NCBI GenBank assembly: GCA_017530365.1
Contig: JAFXMK010000029.1
Coordinates: 1 to 46,804 of the forward strand
DNA: 46,804 bases
Direction: 5' to 3'
DNA from: Bacteroidales bacterium
GTDB lineage: Bacteria > Bacteroidota > Bacteroidia > Bacteroidales > F082
Shown: in pieces, positions 32,501-43,600 of the stretch
Layout: each line of letters begins with the position of its first letter
How positions within the stretch are numbered: the stretch's first letter is position 1
The notes under the pieces: model-generated
The model's database searches: none
Told to the model about the DNA's origin: nothing
The model's input: the letters and a program-made list of their open reading frames with translations, nothing else
Program-made: the position numbers and the translations under genes

Positions 32501-33071
32501 GTTTGGTTGCTATGGATAAAACATATCGTTTCTCCTCCTCGATATAGGTCTCCACCCACTCCAAACCTTTTAGAAGGGTGTGTAACTGCTCGCGGAGGAT
32601 GCCAGTGCCATGTAACTTAAATACCGCCTCCTTCTTGGTCCAATACTCGGTGAAGGTGCGCACAGGATCGTCGCTCTCCTCGATGATGCGCTGCTCTTCC
32701 TCGTTCATGGTGTAACGCAACAGATGGTCGCTGAACTCACGGTAACTCTCAATGTCGATGCCAACGGGATGGTCCGACACCGCCACAGCGATGCCGCTCT
32801 TGCAATGGCTGATGTTGAAATGGATTTCGGGATAGTCAGCTAAAAAAGGCTTGCCGTGTTCGTTGCGTTCAATGTGGAAAGGGTGGGAGATTCCCCTTTG
32901 TTCCAGCATCTCACGAAGCATCACATAGGACTTCAGGCCGGTAAACCGACCGAAGCGATGCTTGTAGCGCATGGCTTCCTCACGGCGTTCCTCCGATACC
33001 AACGGCAGGAGACGGTTGATCCCCTCCTCCGTGATCTGGTCCATGTCGTCGAATACCTTTAATTCAATCAT
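32481..33071 (-). CDS. 4'-phosphopantetheinyl transferase superfamily protein
   Basis: 196 residues. Attaches the CoA-derived phosphopantetheine arm to carrier proteins. The Mg-binding motifs are present: HFNISHCKSGIAVAVSD, VGIDIE and the WTKKEAVFKLHGTG motif (WxxKEA). This is the Sfp/AcpT-like layout. The natural carrier protein is unknown; no polyketide or peptide synthase is in the window. Its last residues (QKKADR) are encoded by the tsf terminator. It lies 39 nt downstream of atpG in the same direction. Confidence 0.9.
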   Translation of the reverse strand: MIELKVFDDMDQITEEGINRLLPLVSEERREEAMRYKHRFGRFTGLKSYVMLREMLEQRGISHPFHIERNEHGKPFLADYPEIHFNISHCKSGIAVAVSDHPVGIDIESYREFSDHLLRYTMNEEEQRIIEESDDPVRTFTEYWTKKEAVFKLHGTGILREQLHTLLKGLEWVETYIEEEKRYVLSIATKQKKADR

Positions 33072-33087
33072 TTTCTACCGAGCTTTA

Positions 33088-33100
33088 ACCCCTACGGGGT
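33088..33100 (-). other. Small hairpin ACCCC-TAC-GGGGT
   Basis: 5-bp perfect arms and a 3-nt loop between atpG and the phosphopantetheinyl transferase gene. It may be a weak processing or attenuation signal. Confidence 0.35.
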
Positions 33101-33101
33101 A

Positions 33102-33115
33102 TTCTTACTCCTAAC
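33102..33115 (-). repeat. Short heptamer pair GTTAGGA, GTAAGAA after atpG
   Basis: Two 7-nt units (minus sense) that include the atpG TAG stop. A minimal member of the heptamer family. Confidence 0.5.
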
Positions 33116-33983
33116 TATTCAACGCTTCCGCACCGCCCACGATATCGATCAGCTCAGTGGTGATGACGTTCTGGCGGGCCTTGTTGTACTGGGTCTTTAG
33201 CTCCTGCAACAAGGTGTTGGCGTTGTCGCTGGCGATGTGCATGGCCGTCATGCGGGCGCCGTGCTCAGCGGTGACGGCATCGAGCATGGTGGAATAGAAC
33301 TTGGTCCGGATGACTTTCGGTACCAGTTTGTTGATGAATTCCTCCTTGGAGGGTTCCACAATATAGTCGAAGCCTTGTTCTGACGTTGTAGAGCTAGGCA
33401 CCAACGGTAGTACGGTTTCGCAGGTAGGTACTTGCACACCTGCGTTCTTGAAGTGGTTATACACCAGCACTACGGCATCGATTTTCTTTTCCAAGAACTG
33501 GCTTGCCAAGCTGTCGCTGATCTCCGTGGCCAGCTCGAACGACAGCTTTTCGCTTAGGCTTTCGTGGGCCTCGGCGATGACGATATCGCTCTTTTTGAGG
33601 TTGTCCTTTATCTTTTTGCCGAAGAGATAGACGTCGATTGCTTTGGCACCGAGATGTTCGGCATAGTCGTCGTAGGTCTTCTTGAACAGCTTGATGACGT
33701 TGGAATTATATACGCCACAGAGTCCGCTGCTGGAGGTAAATGTCAGCAAGGCGATGCGTTTCACCTCCCGTTGTTCCGCCAAAGGAATGGTAACCTCTCC
33801 TTCCAACGAACCTAGGTAGTTGGACAGCGCTTCGTTGAGTTTGTTCCGATAGGGAATGAAACTCGTGGTGATGCCTTCCGTCTTCTTCAGCTTGGCTGCC
33901 GACACCATTTTCATGGCATTGGTGATCTTCTCCGTCGAGGCAACGGAGGCAATGCGAGCACGGATTTCTTTTAACGAGGCCAT
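33111..33983 (-). CDS. atpG: ATP synthase gamma subunit
   Basis: 290 residues. Central rotor shaft of F1. N-terminal coiled helix MASLKEIRARIASVASTEKITNAMKMVSAAKLKK, SSSGLCGVYNSNVIK, and the C-terminal signature MLDAVTAEHGARMTAMHIASDNANTLL followed by YNKARQNVITTELIDIVGGAEAL. Last structural gene of the atp operon; gamma being last, after alpha and away from beta, is the Bacteroidota order. Confidence 0.97.
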   Translation of the reverse strand: MASLKEIRARIASVASTEKITNAMKMVSAAKLKKTEGITTSFIPYRNKLNEALSNYLGSLEGEVTIPLAEQREVKRIALLTFTSSSGLCGVYNSNVIKLFKKTYDDYAEHLGAKAIDVYLFGKKIKDNLKKSDIVIAEAHESLSEKLSFELATEISDSLASQFLEKKIDAVVLVYNHFKNAGVQVPTCETVLPLVPSSTTSEQGFDYIVEPSKEEFINKLVPKVIRTKFYSTMLDAVTAEHGARMTAMHIASDNANTLLQELKTQYNKARQNVITTELIDIVGGAEALNS

Positions 33984-33985
33984 GG

Positions 33986-34020
33986 GCAGTTGGCAGTTAA
34001 CAGTTGGCAGTTAGCAGTTG
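33986..34020 (-). repeat. Heptamer array CAACTGC/TAACTGC, five exact units
   Basis: Minus-strand units CAACTGC, TAACTGC, CAACTGT, TAACTGC, CAACTGC. The first three encode the last residues of AtpA (QLLTANC) and its stop (33997-33999). The array ends 2 nt before the atpG ATG. Confidence 0.9.
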
Positions 34021-35571
34021 GGCTTCTTCTTTTAAAGTGTTTCTGATCTCATCGTTGACAACGCCTTGGCGGAGTTGGTCTAGGATGTCTCTGTGTTTTA
34101 CTTCGAGCAGGTTGAGATATTGGCTTTCAAAGACCTTCACTTTGTCGATCGGCACGTTGCTGAGCAGGCCGTTGGTGCCGCAGAAGATGATGGCCACCTG
34201 TTTTTCTACGGGCATGGGGCTGTATTGTGGTTGTTTGAGCAGCTCCACGTTTTTGCGGCCTTTGTCGAGGATGGCAAGGGTAGCGGCATCGAGTTCGGCC
34301 CCAAAGCGTGAGAAGGCCTCCATCTCGCGGAACTGGGCTTGGTCAAGTTTCAGGGTGCCTGCAATCTTCTTCATGGACTTGATTTGGGCATTACCTCCCA
34401 CACGGGAGACCGAGATGCCGACATTGATTGCCGGTCGAATACCAGCGTTGAAGAGGCCGGTCTCAAGGAAGATCTGTCCGTCGGTGATGGATATCACGTT
34501 GGTGGGGATGTAGGCGGATACGTCGCCGGCTTGGGTCTCGATGATGGGCAGTGCCGTCATGGAACCGCCGCCTTTGACGATGTCTTTCATCGACTCGGGC
34601 AGGTCGTTCATCTGACGGGCCACGTCGTCGTTTTTGATGATCTTGGCGGCACGTTCGAGCAGACGTGAGTGCAGGTAGAAGATGTCGCCTGGATAGGCCT
34701 CACGTCCTGGGGGACGGCGCAGGATGAGAGATACCTCGCGGTAGGCCACGGCTTGTTTGGAGAGGTCGTCATAGACCACCAGGGCGTGGCGTCCCGAGTC
34801 GCGGAAATACTCAGCGATGGCGGCGCCGGCGTAGGGGGCGTAGAACTGCATGGCGGCTGGATCAGAGGCGGTGGCGCTGACTACGATGGTGTAGTCCATG
34901 GCGCCGTGGTCCTCGAGGGTCTTCACCAGGTTGGCCACCGTGGAGCCTTTCTGTCCAACGGCCACATAGACACAATAGACGGGGTTGCCGTTCTTGAAGT
35001 TCTCCTTCTGGTTGATGATGGTGTCGATGGCGATGGCAGTCTTGCCGGTCTGGCGGTCGCCGATGATGAGCTCACGCTGTCCACGGCCGATAGGGATCAT
35101 GGCATCGATGGCCTTGAGGCCGGTCTGCAGCGGCTCGTTGACGGGTTGGCGGAAGATGACGCCTGGTGCCTTGCGTTCCAAAGGCATCTCGTAAGTCTTG
35201 CCTTGGATGGGCCCCTTTCCGTCGATGGGCCTTCCCAGGCCGTCAACGACGCGTCCCAGCATGCCTTCGCCAGCCAATACGGAGGCGATACGACGGGAGC
35301 GACGCACTGTCTCGCCTTCTTTGATGCCCTCAGTGGGACCGAGCAGCACCACGCCGACGTTGTCTTCCTCCAGATTGAGTACGACGCCCATGGTGCCGTT
35401 CTCGAACTGTACCAGTTCGTTGGCCTGTACATGGTCGAGACCATACACATGAGCCACGCCGTCGCTGACCTGCAGCACCTTGCCGATCTCTTCGAATTGG
35501 GCACGGTTGTTCAGGCTTTGGAGTTGCATCTGCAAGATGCTGGAAATTTCGCTTGCTTTGATATCAGTCAT
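33997..35571 (-). CDS. atpA: ATP synthase alpha subunit
   Basis: 524 residues. Regulatory nucleotide-binding subunit of F1. Walker A GDRQTGKT near residue 170, [15 protein letters not shown]-type [15 protein letters not shown], the [32 protein letters not shown] signature and [17 protein letters not shown]. The C-terminal residues QLLTANC are not a family feature; they are encoded by a heptamer array. The start overlaps the atpH stop (ATGA). Confidence 0.98.
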   Translation of the reverse strand: MTDIKASEISSILQMQLQSLNNRAQFEEIGKVLQVSDGVAHVYGLDHVQANELVQFENGTMGVVLNLEEDNVGVVLLGPTEGIKEGETVRRSRRIASVLAGEGMLGRVVDGLGRPIDGKGPIQGKTYEMPLERKAPGVIFRQPVNEPLQTGLKAIDAMIPIGRGQRELIIGDRQTGKTAIAIDTIINQKENFKNGNPVYCVYVAVGQKGSTVANLVKTLEDHGAMDYTIVVSATASDPAAMQFYAPYAGAAIAEYFRDSGRHALVVYDDLSKQAVAYREVSLILRRPPGREAYPGDIFYLHSRLLERAAKIIKNDDVARQMNDLPESMKDIVKGGGSMTALPIIETQAGDVSAYIPTNVISITDGQIFLETGLFNAGIRPAINVGISVSRVGGNAQIKSMKKIAGTLKLDQAQFREMEAFSRFGAELDAATLAILDKGRKNVELLKQPQYSPMPVEKQVAIIFCGTNGLLSNVPIDKVKVFESQYLNLLEVKHRDILDQLRQGVVNDEIRNTLKEEAQLLTANC

Positions 35572-36107
35572 AATTGCAATTCTTTTTTTATGGCATTAAG
35601 TCTGCCAGCAACGCTGGCGTCCATGCGGTCGTGCTCAATGTCGAGCGTGAAGCCTCCTATGAGGGCTGGGTTTACTATCAGGTGCATCTCCACACTACAA
35701 TGGAAGACGTCCTCCAAATAGGCCTTGATTTTCTGCAAGGTGATGCCATCCATCACAGCGGCAGTGGTCACCTTGGCGAGGATGATGCCTTTTTGCTTAC
35801 GGTACATCTCCTGGAATTTAAGGCCAATGAGATAGATTTTGTTCTCACGTTTCTTCTCGATCAGAAACTCGAGGAAACGATTCAGACATGGATGGAGCGG
35901 CTCGTCAGAAGCAGTCTTGAGCAAGACCAGCTTGTCGTTGTCGGACACCGTTGGATTGGAGAGTGCCTCGGTGAATTGATTGATGGCAAGGCTGTAGTTG
36001 TGGGTCAGCCTGTCCATGCCTTCATATACTTCCTTCTCGCAATGCTGTTCGAGGGCGTAGTTGAGCAACGCGCGCGCGTAACGCACCGATATCTTCCCGT
36101 TATCCAT
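35568..36107 (-). CDS. atpH: ATP synthase delta subunit
   Basis: 179 residues. Peripheral stalk subunit at the top of F1. [16 protein letters not shown] start, [28 protein letters not shown] middle, and the C-terminal family motif [32 protein letters not shown] (OSCP-like). Three nt after atpF and overlapping atpA by 4 nt. Confidence 0.95.
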   Translation of the reverse strand: MDNGKISVRYARALLNYALEQHCEKEVYEGMDRLTHNYSLAINQFTEALSNPTVSDNDKLVLLKTASDEPLHPCLNRFLEFLIEKKRENKIYLIGLKFQEMYRKQKGIILAKVTTAAVMDGITLQKIKAYLEDVFHCSVEMHLIVNPALIGGFTLDIEHDRMDASVAGRLNAIKKELQL

Positions 36108-36110
36108 GGC

Positions 36111-36611
36111 TTATGCTTCTATCTGTGGACGGTCTTTCAGCAGCTGTTCGATGTATTCGGTCTGCGCTTCCTTGTCGCTGAGTTCGCGTTGAAGGACTTT
36201 CTCGGCGATATCGACGGAGAGGGCGATGACCTCCGCCTTGATCTGCGACATGGCCTCAGCCTGTTCCTTCTGGATCTTCAGCCGTGCGTCGTTCACGATC
36301 TTCTCTGCCTCGTTGCGTGCTTCCCGTCTCGCTTCTTCGATCAGCTGTTTCTTCATTTCCTGGCTCTCGTTCATGATACGAAGCTGTTCCGCCTTCGAGT
36401 CGGCCAAGGCCTTCTCTTTGGCGGCTTCGATGCCGGCCAGGGCGTTGTTGGCTTCTTCCGCGGCCTGCAACGAATCGCTGATGTGCTGGTTGCGTTTGGT
36501 CACAGCCCCCATGATCATCGGCCATCCCACCTTGGCGAGGATGAACAGCACGATGAGGAAGCCGATCAGCATCCAGATCATCAAACCGCTTTCAGGAAGA
36601 AATAGTTCCAT
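36111..36611 (-). CDS. atpF: ATP synthase b subunit
   Basis: 166 residues. One N-terminal membrane helix (SGLMIWMLIGFLIVLFILAKVGW), then a long charged amphipathic helix (AAEEANNALAGIEAAKEKALADSKAEQ and onwards) that forms the peripheral stalk with delta. Eight nt after atpE. Confidence 0.95.
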   Translation of the reverse strand: MELFLPESGLMIWMLIGFLIVLFILAKVGWPMIMGAVTKRNQHISDSLQAAEEANNALAGIEAAKEKALADSKAEQLRIMNESQEMKKQLIEEARREARNEAEKIVNDARLKIQKEQAEAMSQIKAEVIALSVDIAEKVLQRELSDKEAQTEYIEQLLKDRPQIEA

Positions 36612-36619
36612 CGTTCAGT

Positions 36620-36868
36620 TTATTTTACGACAGCCAAAATACAGACCACGACGGCAAACAGCGTGGCGCCTTCGACAAGAGCGCCAGCAATGATCATGCT
36701 GGAACGTACGTTGCCAGCAGCCTCAGGCTGACGGGCGATGGCTTCCATGGCAGATTTTCCGATGCCTCCGATGCCCCAAGCAGCTCCGATAACGGCAATA
36801 GCAGCGGCAATGGCGGCGATACCCGGCACGTAAGCGCCGATTTCAAGGATGGTTGTTAAGAGATTCAT
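36620..36868 (-). CDS. atpE: ATP synthase c subunit
   Basis: 82 residues, two membrane helices joined by the polar loop ARQPE (RQP). The ion-binding carboxylate is E66 in GALVEGATLF. The residue after it is glycine, not the serine or threonine seen in sodium-binding c-rings, which favours protons as the coupling ion (inference). Confidence 0.96.
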   Translation of the reverse strand: MNLLTTILEIGAYVPGIAAIAAAIAVIGAAWGIGGIGKSAMEAIARQPEAAGNVRSSMIIAGALVEGATLFAVVVCILAVVK

Positions 36869-36885
36869 GATTTAATGATTTTAAG

Positions 36886-36920
36886 ATTTAACTTTTAACT
36901 TTTATCTTTTATCTTTTCAC
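36886..36920 (-). repeat. Heptamer array GTGAAAA, GATAAAA twice, GTTAAAA, GTTAAAT
   Basis: Five exact units on the minus strand. They encode the last residues of AtpB (EKIKDKS) and its stop at 36895-36897. Confidence 0.9.
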
Positions 36921-37986
36921 TTTCCTCCCCCTCCTGCGCCATCCCGATAAAGATCGAGCTCAGCATTGTGAACACGTAAGCTTGGATGTAGGCCACTAGG
37001 CATTCCAAGGCGGTCATGAAGACCATCATGAAGATGGAAATGATAGAGGTCGCACCGCCCATGCCAGCACCGTACATGCCTCCGATGATGAAGATCAGGG
37101 CCATGAGCACCATGATGATGATGTGGCCGGCCAGGATGTTGGCGAACAGACGGATCATCAAGGCGAAGGGCTTGGTGAGCGTTGACACGAGTTCTATGAT
37201 AGGCATCAAGGGGATGGGGAATTTCAAGAACATGGGCACGTCGGGCCAGAGGATATCCTTCCAATAGTGGCGGTTGCCGAAGATGTTGACGGCGACGTAG
37301 GTGCAGAGAGCCAGCACCAAGGTAATGCTCAGGTTGCCCGTGACGTTGGCGCCGAAGGGGAAGAAGGGGATGAGCCCGAAGAGGTTACAGAAGAAGATGA
37401 AGAAGAACACCGTCAGCAGGTAAGGGGCGAATTTTGGCACCTTGCTCTTGGGGATGGAGGGGCTAATGATGCCGTCGAGCACCATGTAGGTGAGCCACTC
37501 CACCAGACCTTGGTATTTGGTGGGTGTGCCTTCGGGGTTTTTCTTGTATTTCTTTGCGGCAGGCAGGAAGAAGGCCAGCATGAAGCCGCAGACCAGGAAG
37601 ATGCCAAAGGCGTTCTTGGTGAACGACAGGTCGAAAGGCCGCTTGATCTCGCCAGAAGGGGTGACTTCCATCAGTTTTCCAGGGTGTTTTGGGTCGGTCA
37701 TCGGGGCGATGTAGAAGCCTTGGTAGGTCTCGCCTTCCGCTAGCTCGCAGACGTGTTTTGAAGAGAAGACGTGCCATCCGGTCTCCTTGCTGTGGACGAT
37801 GACAGGCAGCCAAACGCAGACGGGCTTGCCCTTGATCTCGGTGATGTGGAAGCAGTAGCCGTCACTGGTGTGGCCGAAGATGAACGACTTCACGTCGAGC
37901 GACTCCTTCTCTTCGGCATGCAACGTCCCGATGCCGACAAGTGCCAGCAACAGGAGGAGGGTAATATGCCGAAGGAGGTTCTTCAT
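36895..37986 (-). CDS. atpB: ATP synthase a subunit
   Basis: 363 residues, longer than E. coli because of a signal peptide (MKNLLRHITLLLLLALVGIGTLHA) and about 100 extra periplasmic residues. The membrane part has five or six helices with the essential arginine in MIRLFANILAGHIIIM and the C-terminal LVAYIQAYVFTMLSSIFI. The tail EKIKDKS is repeat-encoded. It overlaps the upstream small membrane gene by 4 nt. Confidence 0.95.
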   Translation of the reverse strand: MKNLLRHITLLLLLALVGIGTLHAEEKESLDVKSFIFGHTSDGYCFHITEIKGKPVCVWLPVIVHSKETGWHVFSSKHVCELAEGETYQGFYIAPMTDPKHPGKLMEVTPSGEIKRPFDLSFTKNAFGIFLVCGFMLAFFLPAAKKYKKNPEGTPTKYQGLVEWLTYMVLDGIISPSIPKSKVPKFAPYLLTVFFFIFFCNLFGLIPFFPFGANVTGNLSITLVLALCTYVAVNIFGNRHYWKDILWPDVPMFLKFPIPLMPIIELVSTLTKPFALMIRLFANILAGHIIIMVLMALIFIIGGMYGAGMGGATSIISIFMMVFMTALECLVAYIQAYVFTMLSSIFIGMAQEGEESEKIKDKS

Positions 37987-38366
37987 TGTTTGAGACGTTT
38001 CAGATAATCCATGAAGCTATAGGTCTCTACAATCAGTCCGAGCAGATAGGCGATGGCAGTGATGAGTACGAAGGCCCTGGCACCTTGCTTGACGAGGACG
38101 ATGTAAAGCACCAGCATGACGATGGTAAGCAGCATCTTAATGCCTTTGTAGAGGTAGAACCATCCTTGCTTGTTGACCTGTGCGTCAAGGTTTTTGACCA
38201 TCAGCGGACAATAGAGCGCACCCAGGATCATGTAAAGATTGGGCGCAGTGACCATCCAGTTGTTCCACCATTCCTTCTGGCTGAAGAAACACAACAGCAC
38301 TCCCACCATCACGATGTCAACGATCAGGAACAGCGCCAAATAATATGTTGATTTATTCTTTTTCAA
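37983..38366 (-). CDS. Small four-helix membrane protein in the atp operon (AtpI/AtpZ-position)
   Basis: 127 residues with about four hydrophobic helices (YYLALFLIVDIVMVGVLLCFF, LYMILGALYCPLM, MLLTIVMLVLYIVLV, FVLITAIAYLLGLIVETY). It sits where other bacteria carry atpI, which helps c-ring assembly. Similar function is inference from position; I see no sequence identity to AtpI. It starts at TTG inside a heptamer array and overlaps atpB (ATGA). Confidence 0.8.
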   Translation of the reverse strand: MKKNKSTYYLALFLIVDIVMVGVLLCFFSQKEWWNNWMVTAPNLYMILGALYCPLMVKNLDAQVNKQGWFYLYKGIKMLLTIVMLVLYIVLVKQGARAFVLITAIAYLLGLIVETYSFMDYLKRLKQ

Positions 38367-38388
38367 CTTTTATCTTTTATCTCTTATC
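38361..38388 (-). repeat. Heptamer array GATAAGA, GATAAAA twice, GTTGAAA
   Basis: Four exact units, minus sense. The first supplies the atpC stop (38384-38386) and the last contains the TTG start of the next gene. Confidence 0.88.
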
Positions 38389-38621
38389 TCTCCGCACATA
38401 TAATGACCTGATTCCCGTGTTGCTCACAAAATCCTCCCTTGATGTCGAACTCCCGTTTCTCGCCGTCGCATTCGGTAATCACCACTTTGCCAGCTTCCAA
38501 TATCGCCACGATGGCGGCATGGTGCTCCAGCATGGTGAAGGGCCCTTGTTCACTGGGCACCGTCACCGCGGTGGCTTCGCCTTTATAAAGGCTCTTTTCC
38601 GGTGTGATTATTTCAGTTTTC

Positions 38622-38623
<2 letters not shown>
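38384..38623 (-). CDS. atpC: ATP synthase epsilon subunit (short form)
   Basis: 79 residues. Only the N-terminal beta-sandwich is present (EIITPEKSLYKGEATAVTVPSEQGPFTMLEHHAAIVAILEAGKVVI). The C-terminal two-helix domain that inhibits ATP hydrolysis in E. coli is absent. A short AtpC is usual in Bacteroidota. It starts at TTG within a heptamer array. Confidence 0.93.
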
Positions 38624-40235
<1,612 letters not shown>

Positions 40236-40249
40236 TTAAAACAATAAAA

Positions 40250-40280
40250 AAGCAACCCACCTTTCCGATGGGTTGCTTTG
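40250..40280 (-). terminator. Intrinsic terminator, small-protein cassette 1
   Basis: Arms AAAGCAACCCA and TGGGTTGCTTT with a 9-nt loop, then a T-rich tract on the minus strand. It separates the 40332-40583 gene from the atp promoter. Confidence 0.85.
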
Positions 40281-40282
40281 CT

Positions 40283-40324
40283 TTTTGACTTCCGTCTTCT
40301 GTCTTTCGACTTCCGACTTCTGTC
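40283..40324 (-). repeat. Heptamer array GACAGAA/GTCGGAA type, six exact units
   Basis: Minus-strand units GACAGAA, GTCGGAA, GTCGAAA, GACAGAA, GACGGAA, GTCAAAA, between the small gene stop and its terminator. Confidence 0.9.
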
Positions 40325-40331
40325 TTCTTCC

Positions 40332-40583
40332 TTATTTCTCGTTTCTCTTCTTCAGGGCGTAAGCTGCGCCGAAGCCGATGAGCAGGAGAGCGCCGCCAGT
40401 GAGCGGAGCGTCAGCGTTACCGGTGCCACCGTGACCTGGGGTGCCAGGAAAACCGCCACCTTTCATCATGCCTTCACCGCGAGTTTGTTCAGCCTCTTGG
40501 CCATATTTGAACAAACCGCCTTGAGCGTAAGCGCCAATACCCATTCCGAGAACGATTGCAATAGCTAAAACAAGTTTTTTCAT
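40332..40583 (-). CDS. Small exported protein with C-terminal membrane-anchor signal, copy 1
   Basis: 83 residues. Signal peptide (MKKLVLAIAIVLGMGIGAYAQ), conserved GGLFKYGQE, glycine-rich middle, then ADAPLTGG, a hydrophobic helix (ALLLIGFGAAYAL) and a basic end (KKRNEK). Motif, helix and basic cluster in that order resemble tripartite C-terminal sorting signals, but PLTGG is not a sortase site I know in Gram-negatives. Very similar to the 45261-45512 product. ATG 40583 is chosen at the signal peptide, 44 nt after a TAATTTTG box. Function unknown. Confidence 0.85.
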   Translation of the reverse strand: MKKLVLAIAIVLGMGIGAYAQGGLFKYGQEAEQTRGEGMMKGGGFPGTPGHGGTGNADAPLTGGALLLIGFGAAYALKKRNEK

Positions 40584-40627
40584 TTTGTTTATGATTTTAT
40601 TTGTTACTTTTCGATTCAAATCGGCTG

Positions 40628-40635
40628 CAAAATTA
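40628..40635 (-). promoter_or_regulatory. -7 box TAATTTTG of small protein copy 1
   Basis: TAnnTTTG match between the stop of the large protein gene and the small gene, so the small gene can be transcribed on its own. Confidence 0.6.
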
Positions 40636-40674
40636 CAACAATTTTTGAAACCTGCAACTTTTTTTTCGATTTTT

Positions 40675-43600
40675 TTATTCAACCACAATCTTTTGTGTCA
40701 TGACCTTTTCGCCTTGGATCAGCTGGAGCATATAGACACCGGCTTTGGCGTTGATGCTGACATTCTCGCTGCCGTTGATGTTCTGGCTGCTGATGGTGCG
40801 GCCGAGGACATCGACGATATTGAGGATGGCGTTGCCTTCGTTGCTGATGACGATGTTGCCGTTGTTGTAGAAGGCGAAGCTGTTGTCATCGCTGTTGCCA
40901 GTGGCAAACACCAGTTTGAAGCGGCTGGCGTAGTCGGTCACCTTGGCGTCGAAGCTGTAGCTATGAGTCTCAAGGAGGTCGATATCGGCGCCAGTCATAT
41001 TATCAATAAGGTGTAAATAACCGAACTCAACGTTCTCGTTGCTGAAGCTGATGGTGTAATTGCCGTTCTTCTCAGCCTTGAAGCTGACGGGCATCTCGCC
41101 GATCTCTTCAGCGTTGACGATGGCGTAGTCTTTGTTGTCTTGTTCGATATAGACCTTAGATTTGCTGAAGAGCTGTAGTTTGGGCAATTGCTGTTCTTTG
41201 CCGAAGCTGACAATGGCGCGGTCAACGAGCTTGCCACTTTCGGTGAGGTTGAGTGCAAGCATGGACCCCTTGTTTCCGTTGGACGGTGTAATCGTCACTT
41301 TTTGGTTTTCAGCTGTGGCGCAGACGAAGAAGCCTTCCATAGGGGCAATGTTTCCTTCTTGCAGTTCAGGGAGGAAGGCTCCGTTTTGCATCCTATAGTA
41401 GGGCATGCTGCTGGTAGCGGCCACGCAGAATGGGTTGCCCATTAGGTTCCACCCCGGGAAGTCCTCGGCGTTACTATCGTAGGCCAGATCCATTTCATAA
41501 GCGCCCTCGGTAATGCCGGTGCCGTTGAAGGTGAGGTCTTCGCCGCTGTTGTTGGCATAGAGGTATCCCACACCAGGTTGGAGTTCGTAGACCTCATCAT
41601 CCCTGAGGTTGATCCATTCTAGACCGTCACCATTAGTACCTGACTGATTGAAGGAATAGAAGTCGAAGTCGGGGGTTCTCAGGCCTTCAACCATATTGGC
41701 AGCGATGGCGCCGATCGGAGAGGCGATGAGGTAGTAGTTGTCATTGTCGCCAGTGTAAGCGTTGATTTCGAGGGTGTAGGTAATGGGTTCCTCAAGCGTG
41801 GTGAAGGTCACCATGTTTGTCCATTCGGTCGCAACGCCGCCGCAAACGCCTTGCACCTTCACTTCGTATGGGGTTTCAGGTGTGAGGCCAGTGAGGACGA
41901 CGGGCGATTCACTAGCTTCAACGGTCTCCCATTCGCCAGCTTCAACTGGGGTGCCGCAAACGATATTGTCGATGTGCAGGTCGTTGTCGCCAGCGTTCTC
42001 GTCACTAGATGATGTTGATTCGCCGTAGAAAGCGATCTTCACCTTTTTGCCATAATAGGCCGAAAGATCGATGGTGACATTTTCGCCTGTAGCAGAAATG
42101 GTGTTATAGACGTATTCGGAACCGCTGTTGTTCCACTCGCGCAGGATGTGCCATGCATCGTCGGCATAAACCAGGACGATGAATCTGTCATCGGCTTGCA
42201 AGGTGTCGTTTTCAATAGGATCGGAGTTGTTATAGTCCGTCAAGGCGAGGTCAAAGGTCAAGTCTTGGCTAGGCTTGAATTCAGGTGTCACCAACCAATG
42301 CTTGACATAGGAGGCTCCATAGATGTTGAGCTTCATATTGTATTGACCCAAGGCGTAACTATTCGTTGCCCAACCGCCAGTTGCCGGTGCCAATTGAATG
42401 GAGTCGGTAAGGACATAATCAACCAGGCCAGTGTATCTAGTCCAGCCAGAGGGAACGCCTAATACATCGAAATGCTCGATGAGGCCATCCGCGTGGGCAG
42501 CCATTCTATAGCTGACGTTGTAGCTGTCGTTGTAGCCATCCCAAGTCACAGTGGCGCTGTTGTAGGTGATGTCGTTCACTTCCACATTCTGGGGAACCGG
42601 GCAACCTTCGAGGGTGGTGAAGGTGACGATAGCGGTCTCAAGGCTCATACCGTCAAGTTCGCCGCAGTCGCCTTGTACCTTAACTTCGTAGGCGGTCTCA
42701 GGATTGAGGTCAGTAATAGTGGCGGTAGTTTCAGTAGTGGTGATGGTCTGCCATTCGCCGGCTTCGTACGGTATTCCGCAGATCACATTGTCGATGTGCA
42801 GGTCGTTGTCACCATTGTTGGAAACAGTCGATTCGCCGTAGAAGGCAATCTTCACGTCCTGGCCATAGTATGCTGAGAGGTCGATACTGACGTTTTCACC
42901 TGTGTAGGAAATGGCGTTATAGACATATTCAGAACCGCTGTTGTTCCACTCGCGCAAGATGTGCCAAGCATCGTTGGCATAAATCAGGACGATGAATCTG
43001 TCATCGGCTTGCAAAGTGTCGTTTTCAATAGGATCCGCGTTGTTGTAGTCGGTCAGGGCGAGGTCAAAGCTCAGGTTTTGGCTCAGGTTGAATTCAGGTG
43101 TCACAAGCCAGTTTCTGCATGAAGTGCCAAAGATGTTGAGCTTCATGTTGTATTGACCTAAGGCATAGCTATTTGAGCCCCAACCGCTAGTAACTGTTTG
43201 CAATTGAATGGAGTCGGTAAGGACATAATCAACCAGGCCGGTGTATCTCGTCCAGCCAGAGGGAACACCATAATTGTTGAATTCTTCAACGATACCCTCT
43301 GAGTAGGCGGCTGTTCTATAGCTGACAATGTAGCTCTCGCTGGTGCCATCCCAGTTCACAGTGGCGCTGTAGATACCGGGATTGACAGTAAGACCTGTAG
43401 GAGCGGGGCAGGCGATGGCTGTGGTGAAGTTGACTACGTTGCTAAATTCGCTCTCGCTGTCATCACCGCAATGGGACTTCACGCGCACATAGTAGGTGGT
43501 CTCAGGTTCGAGGCCGACAAAGGTATAGGTAGGCGTGTCTTCAACCGTCTCAAACAAGACATCAGTGAAATCAGCATCGGTAGCGAACTCCACAATCCAA

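Noticed and set aside
34669-35721. Long open frame on the plus strand opposite atpA
   Set aside because: It mirrors the atpA codon structure, has no promoter or family motif, and atpA on the other strand is unambiguous.
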